Below, one piece after another: positions 51,032-59,941 of a stretch of DNA of 64,000 nucleotides; position 1 is the stretch's first letter, and the number at the start of each line of letters is the position of its first letter. The stretch comes from an uncultured Tateyamaria sp. GTDB lineage: Bacteria; Pseudomonadota; Alphaproteobacteria; Rhodobacterales; Rhodobacteraceae. The position numbers and the translations under genes were made by a program. Under the pieces are notes generated by a model. That model was not told the origin of the DNA. It saw only the letters and a list, made by a program, of their open reading frames with translations, and made no database searches. The stretch is taken from positions 126,001-190,000 of the forward strand of contig NZ_CANNES010000004.1 of NCBI RefSeq assembly GCF_947503705.1, read 5' to 3'.

Positions 51032-51952
51032 ATGACCACTCTTGTTTTCGGCCACAAATCTCCCGACACCGATTCCACCGGCTCTGCCATCATCTGGGCC
51101 TGGTACCTCAATGAGATCAAAGGCGGCGACGCCGAGGCCGTACTTTTGGGCGAGCCCAACACCGAGGCCGCCTTTGTGCTGGAGAAATGGGACCTGCCCA
51201 AACCCCGGATCATTTCGGATGTGGACGCAGAACAGCCGGTCGTCATCGTCGATACAAACAACCCCGCCGAGTTGCCTGCCGGGATCAATGACGCCGACAT
51301 CACCGCAATCATCGACCACCACAAACTGGTCGGCGGCCTCGAAACCAAAGGCCCGATCGACATCCGGATCGAACCACTGGCCTGCACAGCCACCATCATG
51401 TGGAAAATGATCGGCAAGGACATGGCCCAAGCCCCCGCTTGGATCAAAGGCGCAATGCTGTCGTGCATCCTGTCCGACACGCTGGAATTCCGGTCGCCCA
51501 CCACAACGCAAGAAGACAAAGCCATCGCCCACGGTCTGGCCAAGGATCTTGGGATTGACCTGAGCGCCTATGCCTCCGAAATGTTTGAGGCAAAATCTGA
51601 CGTCTCCGCCTTTTCCGATGCGGAGCTTCTGCGCATGGACAGCAAGGAATATACCGTTGACGGCACGGCCTTCCGCGTTTCCGTTCTGGAGACAACTGCG
51701 CCCAAGCTGGTGTTGGACCGCAAAGACAGCCTGATGGCCTCCATGGTCGACGTTGCTAAGGAAGACGGCGCGGATCAGGTCCTGCTTTTCGTCATCGACA
51801 TCCTGAACGAAGAAGCGACGATGCTTGTCCCGAACGAGATGACCAAAACCGTCGCAGAGAAAAGCTTTGGCGCGACCGTTTCTGGCGACAGCGTCGTCCT
51901 GCCCGGCATCATGAGCCGGAAAAAACAGATTATCCCAAGCCTCAAAGTCTGA
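51032..51952 (+). CDS. ppaC: Manganese-dependent inorganic pyrophosphatase
   Basis: Class II (DHH family) pyrophosphatase, 306 residues, normal length. Metal ligands: His and two Asp in FGHKSPDTDSTGSA at about 7-14, Asp in VVIVDTNN, and the DHH motif AIIDHHKLVGG near 90. C-terminal DHHA2 domain with the substrate-binding basic stretch PGIMSRKKQIIPSL at the end. Removes PPi from biosynthetic reactions. Single gene with own promoter and terminator; divergent from the DUF2161 leader. Confidence 0.96.
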   Translation: MTTLVFGHKSPDTDSTGSAIIWAWYLNEIKGGDAEAVLLGEPNTEAAFVLEKWDLPKPRIISDVDAEQPVVIVDTNNPAELPAGINDADITAIIDHHKLVGGLETKGPIDIRIEPLACTATIMWKMIGKDMAQAPAWIKGAMLSCILSDTLEFRSPTTTQEDKAIAHGLAKDLGIDLSAYASEMFEAKSDVSAFSDAELLRMDSKEYTVDGTAFRVSVLETTAPKLVLDRKDSLMASMVDVAKEDGADQVLLFVIDILNEEATMLVPNEMTKTVAEKSFGATVSGDSVVLPGIMSRKKQIIPSLKV

Positions 51953-51998
51953 AATTGGGTGGCGGACCAGGGGTTCGCCTTATCAGGTGAAAATGCAG

Positions 51999-52023
51999 GG
52001 GCGGACCGAGTGGTCCGCCCTTT
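51999..52023 (+). terminator. Terminator of ppaC
   Basis: GGGCGGACC / GGTCCGCCC, 9 perfect pairs, loop GAGT, followed by TTTGT. 46 bases past the stop. Confidence 0.75.
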
Positions 52024-52043
52024 GTCGTTCGGCTGTGACATTC

Positions 52044-52100
52044 CGGGCACGCTGCCCCCGGCCTGCGGCCTCCCCCGGGATTTTTCCAGCACGGAGAAAG
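52044..52100. repeat. REP-like palindromic repeat, copy 2
   Basis: GGGC-acgct-GCCC (52045-52057), GGCC-tgc-GGCC (52060-52070), then CCCCCGGGATTTTTCCAG. It has the same layout as the copy at 6721-6778. Located between ppaC and the HAD gene. Confidence 0.6.
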
Positions 52101-52223
52101 CTACCCGCGTTGGTTAAAGCGTGCTCGTAAGGCGCAGGGGCCCTGCGCCACCGACCCCTCGGCCCTTTCCCTGACGCCGGGGCTGTGGCAGACCGCGTGC
52201 AACTCAATTGCAAAGGCGTGCCC

Positions 52224-53096
52224 ATGGCCCAGATCATTTCCGCATTGTCCGAAATTTCCGACCGCTACGATGCGCTGTTCGTTGACCTTTGGGGCTGCGT
52301 GCACAACGGCGTTCACGCTCTGCCCGAGGCGGTCGCGGCTTTGCAAGCCTACCGCGCCAAGGGCGGCAAGGTGGTTCTGGTCACCAATTCGCCGCGCCCC
52401 CGCGCCGGTGTGACCAAACAACTTGTCCACTTTGGCGTTCCGGATGACGCCTGGGACACGATTGCGACCTCTGGCGACAGCGCCCGCGCCGCCATGTTCC
52501 GCGGCCTTGTGGGCGAAGAGGTCTATTTCATTGGGCAACCGGGGGAGGAGAAATTCTTTGAACCCATCGGCGTTATCAAGGAGCCGATCGACGTTAAAAT
52601 GGTGCCGTTGGAGCAAGCAAAGGGCATCGTCTGCACTGGTCCGCGCGACCCGATGGCCGACCCGGATGTCATGCGGCCTGAGTTTCTCATGGCAAAGCAA
52701 CTGGGTCTGAAGCTGCTATGCGCCAACCCCGATATCGTGGTGGACCGGGGCGACGTGCGCGAATGGTGCGCAGGTGCTTTGGCGCAACTTTATACCGAGA
52801 TGGGGGGCGAGAGCCTCTATTTCGGCAAACCCCATCCACCGATCTATGATCTGGCACGACGGCGCCTGATGGAGTTGGGGGTGGATGTGCCCGACAGCGC
52901 GATATTGGCCATCGGCGATGGCGTGTTGACCGACATTGCGGGCGCGATGGGCGAAGACATTGATTCCCTGTTTATTTCGGGTGGTTTGGCAGCCGCCGAG
53001 ACGAAAACGACGCACCAACCTGACCCCGATCTTCTAAAGGCCTATTTGGAAAAGGAAAAATCCGCACCGACCTTTGCAATAGGACATCTTCGCTGA
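52224..53096 (+). CDS. HAD superfamily hydrolase, TIGR01459 type
   Basis: 290-residue phosphatase-like protein of the NagD-related subfamily. Nucleophile loop is YDALFVDLWGCVHNGV at about 12-27 (first Asp; the second is Trp-shifted, as in this subgroup), motif II VVLVTNSPRPR, cap domain, and motif III/IV GKPHPPIYDLARRRL with AILAIGDGVLTDIAGAMG. Substrate unknown; related proteins dephosphorylate small sugar or nucleotide phosphates. Start at 52224 with AAAGG; upstream in-frame codons would add an untypical leader. Confidence 0.88.
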   Translation: MAQIISALSEISDRYDALFVDLWGCVHNGVHALPEAVAALQAYRAKGGKVVLVTNSPRPRAGVTKQLVHFGVPDDAWDTIATSGDSARAAMFRGLVGEEVYFIGQPGEEKFFEPIGVIKEPIDVKMVPLEQAKGIVCTGPRDPMADPDVMRPEFLMAKQLGLKLLCANPDIVVDRGDVREWCAGALAQLYTEMGGESLYFGKPHPPIYDLARRRLMELGVDVPDSAILAIGDGVLTDIAGAMGEDIDSLFISGGLAAAETKTTHQPDPDLLKAYLEKEKSAPTFAIGHLR

Positions 53097-53184
53097 CCTT
53101 CTTTTCCCTTGATTTTCTGCACATGCAAAGTAATAACCTTGCGTAATAGACAATCAATGCGTCAGAAAATTACCGGAGCGTCAA

Positions 53185-53628
53185 ATGTTGGACAATCTAC
53201 CGCGCGGCACAATTTGCATCGAAGACATCGAGATGGGCATGGCCCGTCACCTGCGCAAAGTCGTGACCGACGAAGATATCGAGATGTTTGCCCAGATCTC
53301 GACCGACCGGAACCCGGTGCACTTGGACGACGACTATGCACGCGACACGATCTTCGCTGGGCGCATTGCGCACGGGATGCTGACGGCTGGCCTGATCTCT
53401 GCCGTGATCGGGGAACAATTGCCGGGTCACGGCACTGTATACATGGGGCAGTCTCTGAAGTTTTTGGCCCCTGTGCGCCCCGGCGACATGGTCTATGCCG
53501 AGGTGAAAGTGGTGGACATCGACTTTGCCAAGCGCCGCGTGAAGCTGGATTGCCATTGTAGTGTCGACGGCAAGAAAGTCCTGATCGGTGAGGCAACCGT
53601 TTTGGCACCCTCGCGCAAATTCGACTGA
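53185..53628 (+). CDS. MaoC family dehydratase ((R)-specific enoyl-CoA hydratase-like)
   Basis: 147-residue hot-dog fold enzyme. The hydratase motif is complete: FAQISTDRNPVHLDDDYA with the catalytic Asp and His, then FAGRIAHGMLTAGLISAVIG, and later VRPGDMVYAEVKVVDID. PhaJ-like members hydrate enoyl-CoA to the (R)-3-hydroxyacyl form for polyhydroxyalkanoate or lipid synthesis. The gene stands alone between HAD and ribF genes. Confidence 0.9.
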   Translation: MLDNLPRGTICIEDIEMGMARHLRKVVTDEDIEMFAQISTDRNPVHLDDDYARDTIFAGRIAHGMLTAGLISAVIGEQLPGHGTVYMGQSLKFLAPVRPGDMVYAEVKVVDIDFAKRRVKLDCHCSVDGKKVLIGEATVLAPSRKFD

Positions 53629-53690
53629 TCGGGCTTGGATTAGGGGCCTGTGCCCACGACTGTGGCCTCCTTCGGAATAATTGCTGCCAA

Positions 53691-53712
53691 AAGAACGTTC
53701 GGTCGCGTTCTT
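53691..53712 (+). other. Hairpin upstream of ribF
   Basis: AAGAACG / CGTTCTT with an eight-base loop, 34 bases before the ribF start and 63 after the MaoC stop. It does not resemble the FMN riboswitch, whose conserved AGGGTGAAATTCCC core is absent here. Possible terminator of the MaoC gene. Confidence 0.35.
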
Positions 53713-53745
53713 GCCCTTGCGCCTGCGCGGGGCTAGGCATGGCGC

Positions 53746-54678
53746 ATGAGGATCGTGCGCGACTATCAATTTGTTGAAGCCGAAGACCGCGGAGCCACTG
53801 CGGCCATCGGAAATTTCGACGGTGTGCATCTGGGCCACCAATCCGTGATTGATCTGGCCCGTGCTGCTGTCGCCGACGCCCCTTTGGGCGTTCTGACCTT
53901 CGAGCCGCATCCCCGCGTCTATTTTGCCCCCGATGCGCCGCCATTCCGACTGATGAGCCAGGCAGCACGCACCAGCCGCTTGGAAAAGCTCGGCGTTGAG
54001 CGTCTATATGAATTGCCCTTCAACGCGGGCCTTGCCGCCCTCAGCCCCCGTGACTTCGCGCAGCGTGTTATCTGCGACGGTTTGGGTCTCGCGCATGTGG
54101 TTGTCGGCGCTGATTTCTGCTTTGGTCAAAAAAGGGCCGGGACAGCGCAGGATCTGGTGCAATTTGGCAAAGAGATGGGATTTGGCGTGACCATCGCCCC
54201 CCTTTTGGCGCAATCGGAGGCGACCGTGTCCTCCACAGCGATCCGCAAGGCCCTGACCGAGGCCCGCCCGCGCGATGCCGCCGCGATGCTGGGCCATTGG
54301 CACCGGATCGAAGGGCCGGTGATCGGTGGCGAACAACGCGGTCGCGAACTGGGCTATCCCACGGCCAATATGTCCATTGACGGGCTGCACCCGCCTGCAT
54401 TTGGGGTCTATGCCGTTCTTGCGGACGTGTTGGAAGGGCCGCACCAAGGCCAGTATCACGGTGTTGCCTCTATGGGCGTGCGCCCGATGTTTGGCGAAAA
54501 CCGCCCTAACCTGGAAACCTTCATTTTTGATTTTTCCGGCGACCTTTACGGCACGCCGCTGTCCATTGCCTTGGTCGATTACCTGCGGGGTGAGGAGAAA
54601 TTTGCCGGACTGGATGCGTTGATCACCCAGATGGATGCCGACAGCGCGCAGGCCCGAGCCATTCTGGCGGCCATATGA
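53746..54678 (+). CDS. ribF: Bifunctional riboflavin kinase / FAD synthetase
   Basis: 310 residues making FMN and FAD from riboflavin and ATP. N-terminal nucleotidyltransferase: IGNFDGVHLGHQSVIDLA with the HxGH-type loop at about 24-41, and SSTAIRKAL near 164. C-terminal flavokinase: GELGYPTAN-type stretch RGRELGYPTANMSIDG, PAFGVYAV, SMGVRPMFGENRPNLETFIFDF. The end overlaps the next gene by 4 bases (ATGA). Confidence 0.96.
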   Translation: MRIVRDYQFVEAEDRGATAAIGNFDGVHLGHQSVIDLARAAVADAPLGVLTFEPHPRVYFAPDAPPFRLMSQAARTSRLEKLGVERLYELPFNAGLAALSPRDFAQRVICDGLGLAHVVVGADFCFGQKRAGTAQDLVQFGKEMGFGVTIAPLLAQSEATVSSTAIRKALTEARPRDAAAMLGHWHRIEGPVIGGEQRGRELGYPTANMSIDGLHPPAFGVYAVLADVLEGPHQGQYHGVASMGVRPMFGENRPNLETFIFDFSGDLYGTPLSIALVDYLRGEEKFAGLDALITQMDADSAQARAILAAI

Positions 54679-55145
54679 CGGACCCAATCCGGCGCGACGG
54701 GTTATCCCCCCGCTTTTGGGAGCGGAAATCCCTAAAGCAAATGACCGAAACGGAGTGGGAAGCGCTGTGTGATGGCTGTGGCAAATGCTGCCTGAACAAG
54801 CTGGAGGACGAGGACAGCGGCGAGGTCGCCCTGACCCGTGTGGCCTGCCGCTTGCTGGACGACGCCACCTGCCATTGCGCACATTACGAAACCCGCCACC
54901 AATTTGTGCCCGATTGCATCGTCCTGAAACCGTCGAACATCGACAGCCATATGTATTGGATGCCTCAGACCTGCGCCTATCGGCTGCTGAACGAAGGTCG
55001 TCCTTTGTACGACTGGCACCCGCTGATCTCTGGCACCGCCGACAGCGTGCATGCGGCTGGCGTTTCCATGCAGGGGCGTACGGTCAGCGAATTTGAGGTG
55101 GCAGATGACGATTGGGAAGATCACATCATAGAGGAACCGACCTGA
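54675..55145 (+). CDS. YcgN family cysteine cluster protein
   Basis: 156-residue protein with many conserved cysteines: LCDGCGKCCLNKLE at about 32-45, ACRLLDDATCHCAHYETRHQFVPDC, PQTCAYRLLNEGRPL. The arrangement suggests bound zinc or an iron-sulfur cluster; function unknown. Start overlaps ribF by ATGA and its stop shares one base with the next start (TGATG), so it is translated together with both neighbours. Confidence 0.9.
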   Translation: MTDPIRRDGLSPRFWERKSLKQMTETEWEALCDGCGKCCLNKLEDEDSGEVALTRVACRLLDDATCHCAHYETRHQFVPDCIVLKPSNIDSHMYWMPQTCAYRLLNEGRPLYDWHPLISGTADSVHAAGVSMQGRTVSEFEVADDDWEDHIIEEPT

Positions 55146-56182
55146 TGATTTTCGCCTCTGACAATGCAGGTCCCGTCCATCCACAGATCATGGAACGGGT
55201 CATTGCCGCCAATGACGGCTATGCGATGTCTTATGGGGCCGATCCGATCATGGACGAGGTCCGGCAGGCGATCCGCACCCAGTTTGAAGCGCCAGAGGCA
55301 GCGGTCTATTTGGTCGCTACAGGCACAGCGGCGAACGCGCTGTCGCTGGCCTGCTATGCGCAGCCCTGGCAGACCGTGTTTTGCAGTCCCGTCGCCCATA
55401 TCCAAGAAGACGAATGCAACGCGCCTGAATTTTACTCAGGTGGGGCCAAACTGACGCTCGTGCCTGGTGGTGACACAATGACGCCTGCCGCCCTGCGCGG
55501 GGCCATTGCCGCCCAAGAGGTGCGCGGCGTGCATGGGCCACAACGGGGTCCGGTGTCGATCACGCAGGCTTCCGAAAGGGGCGGCGTTTACGACCTGCGT
55601 ACCCTCAAGGACCTGACAGCCGTGGCCAAGGACTATGACCTGCCCGTCCATATGGATGGGGCCCGTTTTGCCAATGCGCTGGTGGCGTTGGGATGCACCC
55701 CGGCTGAGATGACGTGGCGTGCAGGCGTGGATGTGCTTTGCCTGGGCGGGACCAAAAATGGCTGCATGGGTGTCGAGGCAGTTGTCTTCTTTGACCCTGA
55801 CAAAGTTTGGGAGTTTGAGTTGCGCCGCAAGCGTGCGGCCCATCTTTTCTCGAAACATCGCTATTTGTCGGCGCAGATGGCGGGCTATCTGGAAAACGGG
55901 CTGTGGTTGGAATTGGCCGAACAGACCAACGACGCCGCCGCCCGTCTGGCGGCAGGTTTGCGCGATGCGGGCGCTGACTTTTTGCATGAACCCCAGGCAA
56001 ACATGATATTTGCCAGCTTTCCGCGGGCGACGCATCAGCGCCTGCACGAGGCAGGCGCCAAATACTATATTTGGGAAGGGACACTGGACGGCACTGACCC
56101 GGACGAGACACTCGCCGCCCGCCTTGTGTGCGATTGGTCCTGTACGCCTGCACAGGTGGACCAGTTCTTGTCCCTTTTCTAA
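55145..56182 (+). CDS. Low-specificity L-threonine aldolase
   Basis: 345-residue PLP enzyme splitting L-threonine or allo-threonine into glycine and acetaldehyde. Family start MIFASDNAGPVHPQIMERV, PLP ring contact region VAHIQEDECNAPE with the stacking His, HMDGARFANALVALG with the PLP Asp, and the Schiff-base Lys in CLGGTKNGCMGVEAVVFF near 210. Third gene of ribF-ycgN-aldolase. Codons and length are normal. Confidence 0.93.
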   Translation: MIFASDNAGPVHPQIMERVIAANDGYAMSYGADPIMDEVRQAIRTQFEAPEAAVYLVATGTAANALSLACYAQPWQTVFCSPVAHIQEDECNAPEFYSGGAKLTLVPGGDTMTPAALRGAIAAQEVRGVHGPQRGPVSITQASERGGVYDLRTLKDLTAVAKDYDLPVHMDGARFANALVALGCTPAEMTWRAGVDVLCLGGTKNGCMGVEAVVFFDPDKVWEFELRRKRAAHLFSKHRYLSAQMAGYLENGLWLELAEQTNDAAARLAAGLRDAGADFLHEPQANMIFASFPRATHQRLHEAGAKYYIWEGTLDGTDPDETLAARLVCDWSCTPAQVDQFLSLF

Positions 56183-56185
56183 CCC

Positions 56186-56977
56186 CTACACACTCCGAAA
56201 CAGGCCACGTGCATTTTGCGGCATATAGATCGCGTTGCGTTCGATCAGACCGGCGCGGCGATAGCCGGCCAACGGGAAAAGCTCTGCCAGGCCTGCCTCG
56301 ATGTTGCGACGTTTCCAGCCGCGTTCTGCCTCAACGATGATGCATGGCGAATGGGTCGCGATGATCTGGCGCGCGCCCAGAATGGCCGGCCATTCATGCC
56401 CTTCCACATCCAGATGGATCAAAGCCACCTGGCGGCTCGTGTCCACCAGACTATCAAGTGTCTTGGTCTCTACCGTGATGGTTTCGCCTTCGGCGGCTTC
56501 ATCGACGACTTTTGCGCGCGCGGCCATGGAATTGCCATTGGGCTTGGCCACCTGCAAATGCAACGCCCCCGGCGCTTCGCCCACCGCACAGTCGTGCATG
56601 TCGATATTGCGCAACCCGTTCAGCCACGCGCTGAACAGGGCCGCCTCACGGGCGATCGGGTTGGGTTCAAATGTGTGCAGGCGGGCACCGGGCGTTAGCG
56701 CCTCGCTGAGCGCAGGCAGGAAATCACCGATAAAGGTGCCCCCCGTGATCACGTCGCCACCTTGGCGCAAGAGCCGCGCCATCAAGCCCAGTGTTGCAGG
56801 TTCGTATACGCCCCCATTGGCCAAAATCTCGGGCACTTCGCGGCCTTTGAAGTCGTGTGGCACGCAATAGAATCCGTATTCGTTCGCGACGATGTCATAT
56901 TCGAACTGAGGGACAGGCGGCGGATTGGCCACCGCCGCGCCGATCAGGTGATTGAGGTGAGGTTCTTGTAGACCCAT
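56186..56977 (-). CDS. FkbM family methyltransferase
   Basis: 263 residues. SAM-binding start is GGDVITGGTFIGDFLPALSEAL near 72-93, followed by HTFEPNPIAREAALFSAWLNG (acidic SAM loop) and the FkbM stretch TLDSLV ... LIHLDVEGHEWPAILGARQII. Such enzymes O-methylate sugars or polyketides; the substrate is unknown. It is convergent with the threonine aldolase gene, 3 bp apart. Confidence 0.88.
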   Translation of the reverse strand: MGLQEPHLNHLIGAAVANPPPVPQFEYDIVANEYGFYCVPHDFKGREVPEILANGGVYEPATLGLMARLLRQGGDVITGGTFIGDFLPALSEALTPGARLHTFEPNPIAREAALFSAWLNGLRNIDMHDCAVGEAPGALHLQVAKPNGNSMAARAKVVDEAAEGETITVETKTLDSLVDTSRQVALIHLDVEGHEWPAILGARQIIATHSPCIIVEAERGWKRRNIEAGLAELFPLAGYRRAGLIERNAIYMPQNARGLFRSV

Positions 56978-57132
56978 TTGTTCCGCTCGCTTTTCCGCGT
57001 TTTTGTTTCAAACTGGAGACAAACAATCAGAGAAACGTGGCGAGAATGGGCCTGCATTATGGAAACTATGGATCGCATATGGTGCGATTGTTTCCTGATA
57101 TGTGGCGGCGCGTGGGCCGCCACATCAACGCT

Positions 57133-57732
57133 TTACAACGTGCCGGACAGGTGCGCATCCAGATCTTCGATCTTGTCCTGGCCCCAGAACCGCTGGTCTC
57201 CGTCCACGATATAAAACGGTGCGCCAAAGACGCCTTTGTCCACCGCCTCTTCGAGGTTGGCGGCATAGGTTTCGGCACCGGTCAGCAGCCCGCTGTCGGA
57301 CAATGCAGGGTCAAAGCCCGCCTCGGTCAGCGCTGCCTTGATCACCGCATCCTCTGCAATGTCCTTTTCCTCGGACCAGACAGCCCGCAGGATGGCGTGC
57401 ACCAATTTGCCCAAGTCGCCGCCGCCCGCGTTTTGCGCCGCGATGATGGCATAAGAGGACGGGGCCGCATTGGTTGGCCAATGCGCGGGTTTGAGGTTGA
57501 AGGGCATGTCGTATTTCTTGGCCTGGCGCACCAACTCCTGGGCGCGATACTCGATGCGATTGATGTGGCGATCCTTGGGCGGCGTTCCCCCCGTCCGGCC
57601 AAACAGCGCAATGACATCGAGCGGTTTGTAGGTGATAGTCGCCCCGTGTTTGGCCGCAACCTCTTCAAACCGTGTGCCTGCCAAATAGGTATAAGGGGAC
57701 AGGGTCGCGAAATAATAGTCGATATGGGCCAT
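57133..57732 (-). CDS. 2-hydroxychromene-2-carboxylate isomerase family (DsbA-like, kappa-class GST)
   Basis: 199-residue thioredoxin-fold protein with inserted helical domain. The active-site segment is DYYFATLSPYTYLAG (Ser at about 12 replaces a thiol and activates glutathione), then YKPLDVIALFGRTGG. C-terminal GVFGAPFYIVDGDQRFWGQDKIEDLDAHL is typical. Founding members isomerise a naphthalene-degradation intermediate, yet no aromatic pathway is near; a general glutathione-linked role is more likely. Confidence 0.9.
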   Translation of the reverse strand: MAHIDYYFATLSPYTYLAGTRFEEVAAKHGATITYKPLDVIALFGRTGGTPPKDRHINRIEYRAQELVRQAKKYDMPFNLKPAHWPTNAAPSSYAIIAAQNAGGGDLGKLVHAILRAVWSEEKDIAEDAVIKAALTEAGFDPALSDSGLLTGAETYAANLEEAVDKGVFGAPFYIVDGDQRFWGQDKIEDLDAHLSGTL

Positions 57733-57838
57733 TTTAAATCTCCGGTTGGGGGGTCAACTGTTTCGCGGGACCGTACCCCCGTGCTAAGCGGTGTCAACAT
57801 CACGAATCTGTCACAATCGTGTTGCGCAGGGGGACATC

Positions 57839-58858
57839 ATGCCAACAATCGAAGAGCCCAAGCTGATTTCGGGCAATGCCAACCTGCCATTGGCCAAAGC
57901 CATCGCACGGCGCATGTCGCTGCATCGGGGCGTCAATGTGGGCCTCGTCGAAGCCCGGGTCGAGCGGTTCAATGATGGCGAGATTTTCGTCGAGGTCTTC
58001 GAGAACGTACGCGGCGAGGATATGTTCATTATCCAGCCCACGTCGAACCCCGCCAACGACAATCTGATGGAACTGCTGATCATGTGCGATGCCCTGCGTC
58101 GGTCCTCCGCCGCACGCATCACCGCCGTGATCCCCTATTTCGGCTATGCCCGTCAGGACCGCCGCACCAAGGCGCGTACGCCCATTTCGTCCAAACTGGT
58201 GGCCAACATGCTTGTGGGTGCGGGCATCGAGCGGGTGTTGACAATGGACCTGCACGCGGCCCAGATCCAGGGCTTTTTCGATATCCCGGTGGACAACCTG
58301 TACGCCTCTCCGATCTTTGCCCTCGACATCAAGACCCAATTTGCGGGCCGCATGGATGAGTTGATGATCGTGTCACCCGATGTGGGCGGCGTGGCCCGTG
58401 CTCGCGAATTGGCCAAGCGCCTCGGCGCGCCTCTGGCCATCGTGGACAAACGGCGCGAGAAACCGGGCGAGATCGCCGAGATGACGGTGATCGGGGATGT
58501 GAGCGGCAAGACCTGCCTGATCGTGGACGACATGGTCGATACCGCTGGAACGCTCTGCAAGGCCGCCGAAGTGCTGACCGAAAACGGTGCCAATGAGGTC
58601 CATTCCTATATCTCCCATGGCGTCATGTCGGGCCCTGCAGTCGAACGGGTCACCAATTCGGTGATGAAGTCGCTGGTCATCACCGACAGCATTCAGCCCA
58701 CCAACGCCGTCAAAGGTGCCCCGAATATCCGCATCGTGCCCACGGCCCCCGTTTTTGCCCAGGCCATCCTGAACATCTGGCACGGCACCTCTGTGTCGTC
58801 GCTCTTTGAGGCTGAAACGCTGAGCCCGATCTATGACGGCATGTACGCAGCTGAGTGA
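57839..58858 (+). CDS. prs: Ribose-phosphate pyrophosphokinase
   Basis: Makes PRPP for nucleotide, histidine and tryptophan synthesis. 339 residues. ATP and ribose-5-phosphate sites: [20 protein letters not shown] at about 42-61, [17 protein letters not shown], the regulatory flexible loop [12 protein letters not shown], and PRPP-binding motif [14 protein letters not shown] near 225. Ribosome site CAGGGGG precedes the ATG at 57839, which restores the family start. About two bases after its stop a GFA gene follows, probably cotranscribed. Confidence 0.96.
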   Translation: MPTIEEPKLISGNANLPLAKAIARRMSLHRGVNVGLVEARVERFNDGEIFVEVFENVRGEDMFIIQPTSNPANDNLMELLIMCDALRRSSAARITAVIPYFGYARQDRRTKARTPISSKLVANMLVGAGIERVLTMDLHAAQIQGFFDIPVDNLYASPIFALDIKTQFAGRMDELMIVSPDVGGVARARELAKRLGAPLAIVDKRREKPGEIAEMTVIGDVSGKTCLIVDDMVDTAGTLCKAAEVLTENGANEVHSYISHGVMSGPAVERVTNSVMKSLVITDSIQPTNAVKGAPNIRIVPTAPVFAQAILNIWHGTSVSSLFEAETLSPIYDGMYAAE

Positions 58859-58859
58859 T

Positions 58860-59306
58860 GTGACCCGCACGCCGGCCACGGGTGGTTGCCAATGTGGTGC
58901 TGTGCGGTACGCCATAGGGCGGCTTGGCGTCGCGTCGATCTGCCATTGCCGCATGTGCCAAAAGGCGTTTGGTGGCCTTTTTGCCCCTTTGGTAGAGGCC
59001 GGTGACATCGTCTGGACACGCGGCAACCGTTCCATCTTTCACAGCTCGACCACCAATTGGCGCGGCTTTTGCAGCGCTTGCGGTACGCCGCTTACCTATG
59101 AGCACGAGACCCTGATCGAAGTGGCCATCGGCACGCTCGACAACCCCGACCTTGCGCCCCCGACCGTGCAGGTCAATCCCAGCCACAGGCGGCACTTCTT
59201 TGACACCCTGCCCGACATTCCGGTGAAACCCGAGGCGATGCGCGTTGAGGACGACGTCTGGAATGTGTCTGTGAAGTCACACCAGCATCCCGATCACGAC
59301 ACTTAA
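58860..59306 (+). CDS. GFA family protein (glutathione-dependent formaldehyde-activating fold)
   Basis: 148 residues from GTG at 58860; an ATG at 58833 inside prs could add nine residues. Zinc cysteines are in three groups: GGCQCGAVRY near the start, ICHCRMCQKAFGGLFAP, and FCSACGTPLTY. Family members bind zinc and sometimes glutathione; most have unknown function. Its end overlaps a convergent second GFA gene by 4 bases. Confidence 0.88.
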   Translation: MTRTPATGGCQCGAVRYAIGRLGVASICHCRMCQKAFGGLFAPLVEAGDIVWTRGNRSIFHSSTTNWRGFCSACGTPLTYEHETLIEVAIGTLDNPDLAPPTVQVNPSHRRHFFDTLPDIPVKPEAMRVEDDVWNVSVKSHQHPDHDT

Positions 59307-59749
59307 GGGGCGAGCCGCTCGGCCTCGTTCAACATCACGCCGCTGCCGCCTGCCATCTCGGGCATGTCGCGAAATTTGGGCAAGCCATCGACTAGGTCAA
59401 ACACCCGTTCCTGATAATTGATGTGCGACGACGGCTGAAACGTAAAATCCCTCAACACGCCACCGAATATGTCATACATCCGTGACCCCGGTAAAAACGT
59501 CCCGATGGCACCACCACAGATCTTGCAACTGAACTTGCCGCCTTCGGGATGATCCGTATTGGAATGTCGGTGCATTTGATCCCGACCCGCCACAATATTC
59601 ACCTGCGCCTCAGGCCAAAGAATACAGGCCGTCACCGGCTGGCCGGACCACTTGCGACAGCTGGAACAATGGCAATAGCATTGCACAACCGGATCCCCCT
59701 GGATCGCCAGCTTGACGACACCGCAATAGCATTCTGCGTGATAATCCAT
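59303..59749 (-). CDS. GFA family protein (second copy, divergent sequence)
   Basis: 148 residues from the ATG at 59749 with GGAGGT as ribosome site. Zinc cysteines: AECYCGVVKL, QCYCHCSSCRKWSGQPVTA and FSCKICGGAIGTF. It is clearly a different subgroup from the GFA protein encoded opposite (longer tail, SSCRKWSG instead of RMCQKAFG), so the pair is probably not a recent duplication. Confidence 0.88.
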   Translation of the reverse strand: MDYHAECYCGVVKLAIQGDPVVQCYCHCSSCRKWSGQPVTACILWPEAQVNIVAGRDQMHRHSNTDHPEGGKFSCKICGGAIGTFLPGSRMYDIFGGVLRDFTFQPSSHINYQERVFDLVDGLPKFRDMPEMAGGSGVMLNEAERLAP

Positions 59750-59941
59750 GTCTACCTCCGTGATGTACCGATCCAGCATAGGCGGCGCGCGTCGGCATGA
59801 GTATCCCTAACCCGTCACCAAATCCATGAACGTACTTCTTAAGCGCCACGCCATCTTATGCACCGCGCGACACGCGAACACGCTGGACAGCCCCCGCCCC
59901 ATTGCGGATGATGCCCGCAAAACCAAATGGGGAGTTCACTG

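Noticed and set aside
53691..53712. FMN riboswitch before ribF
   Set aside because: The gap is short and the conserved RFN core is absent; only a simple hairpin is seen, and ribF is usually not controlled this way in this group.
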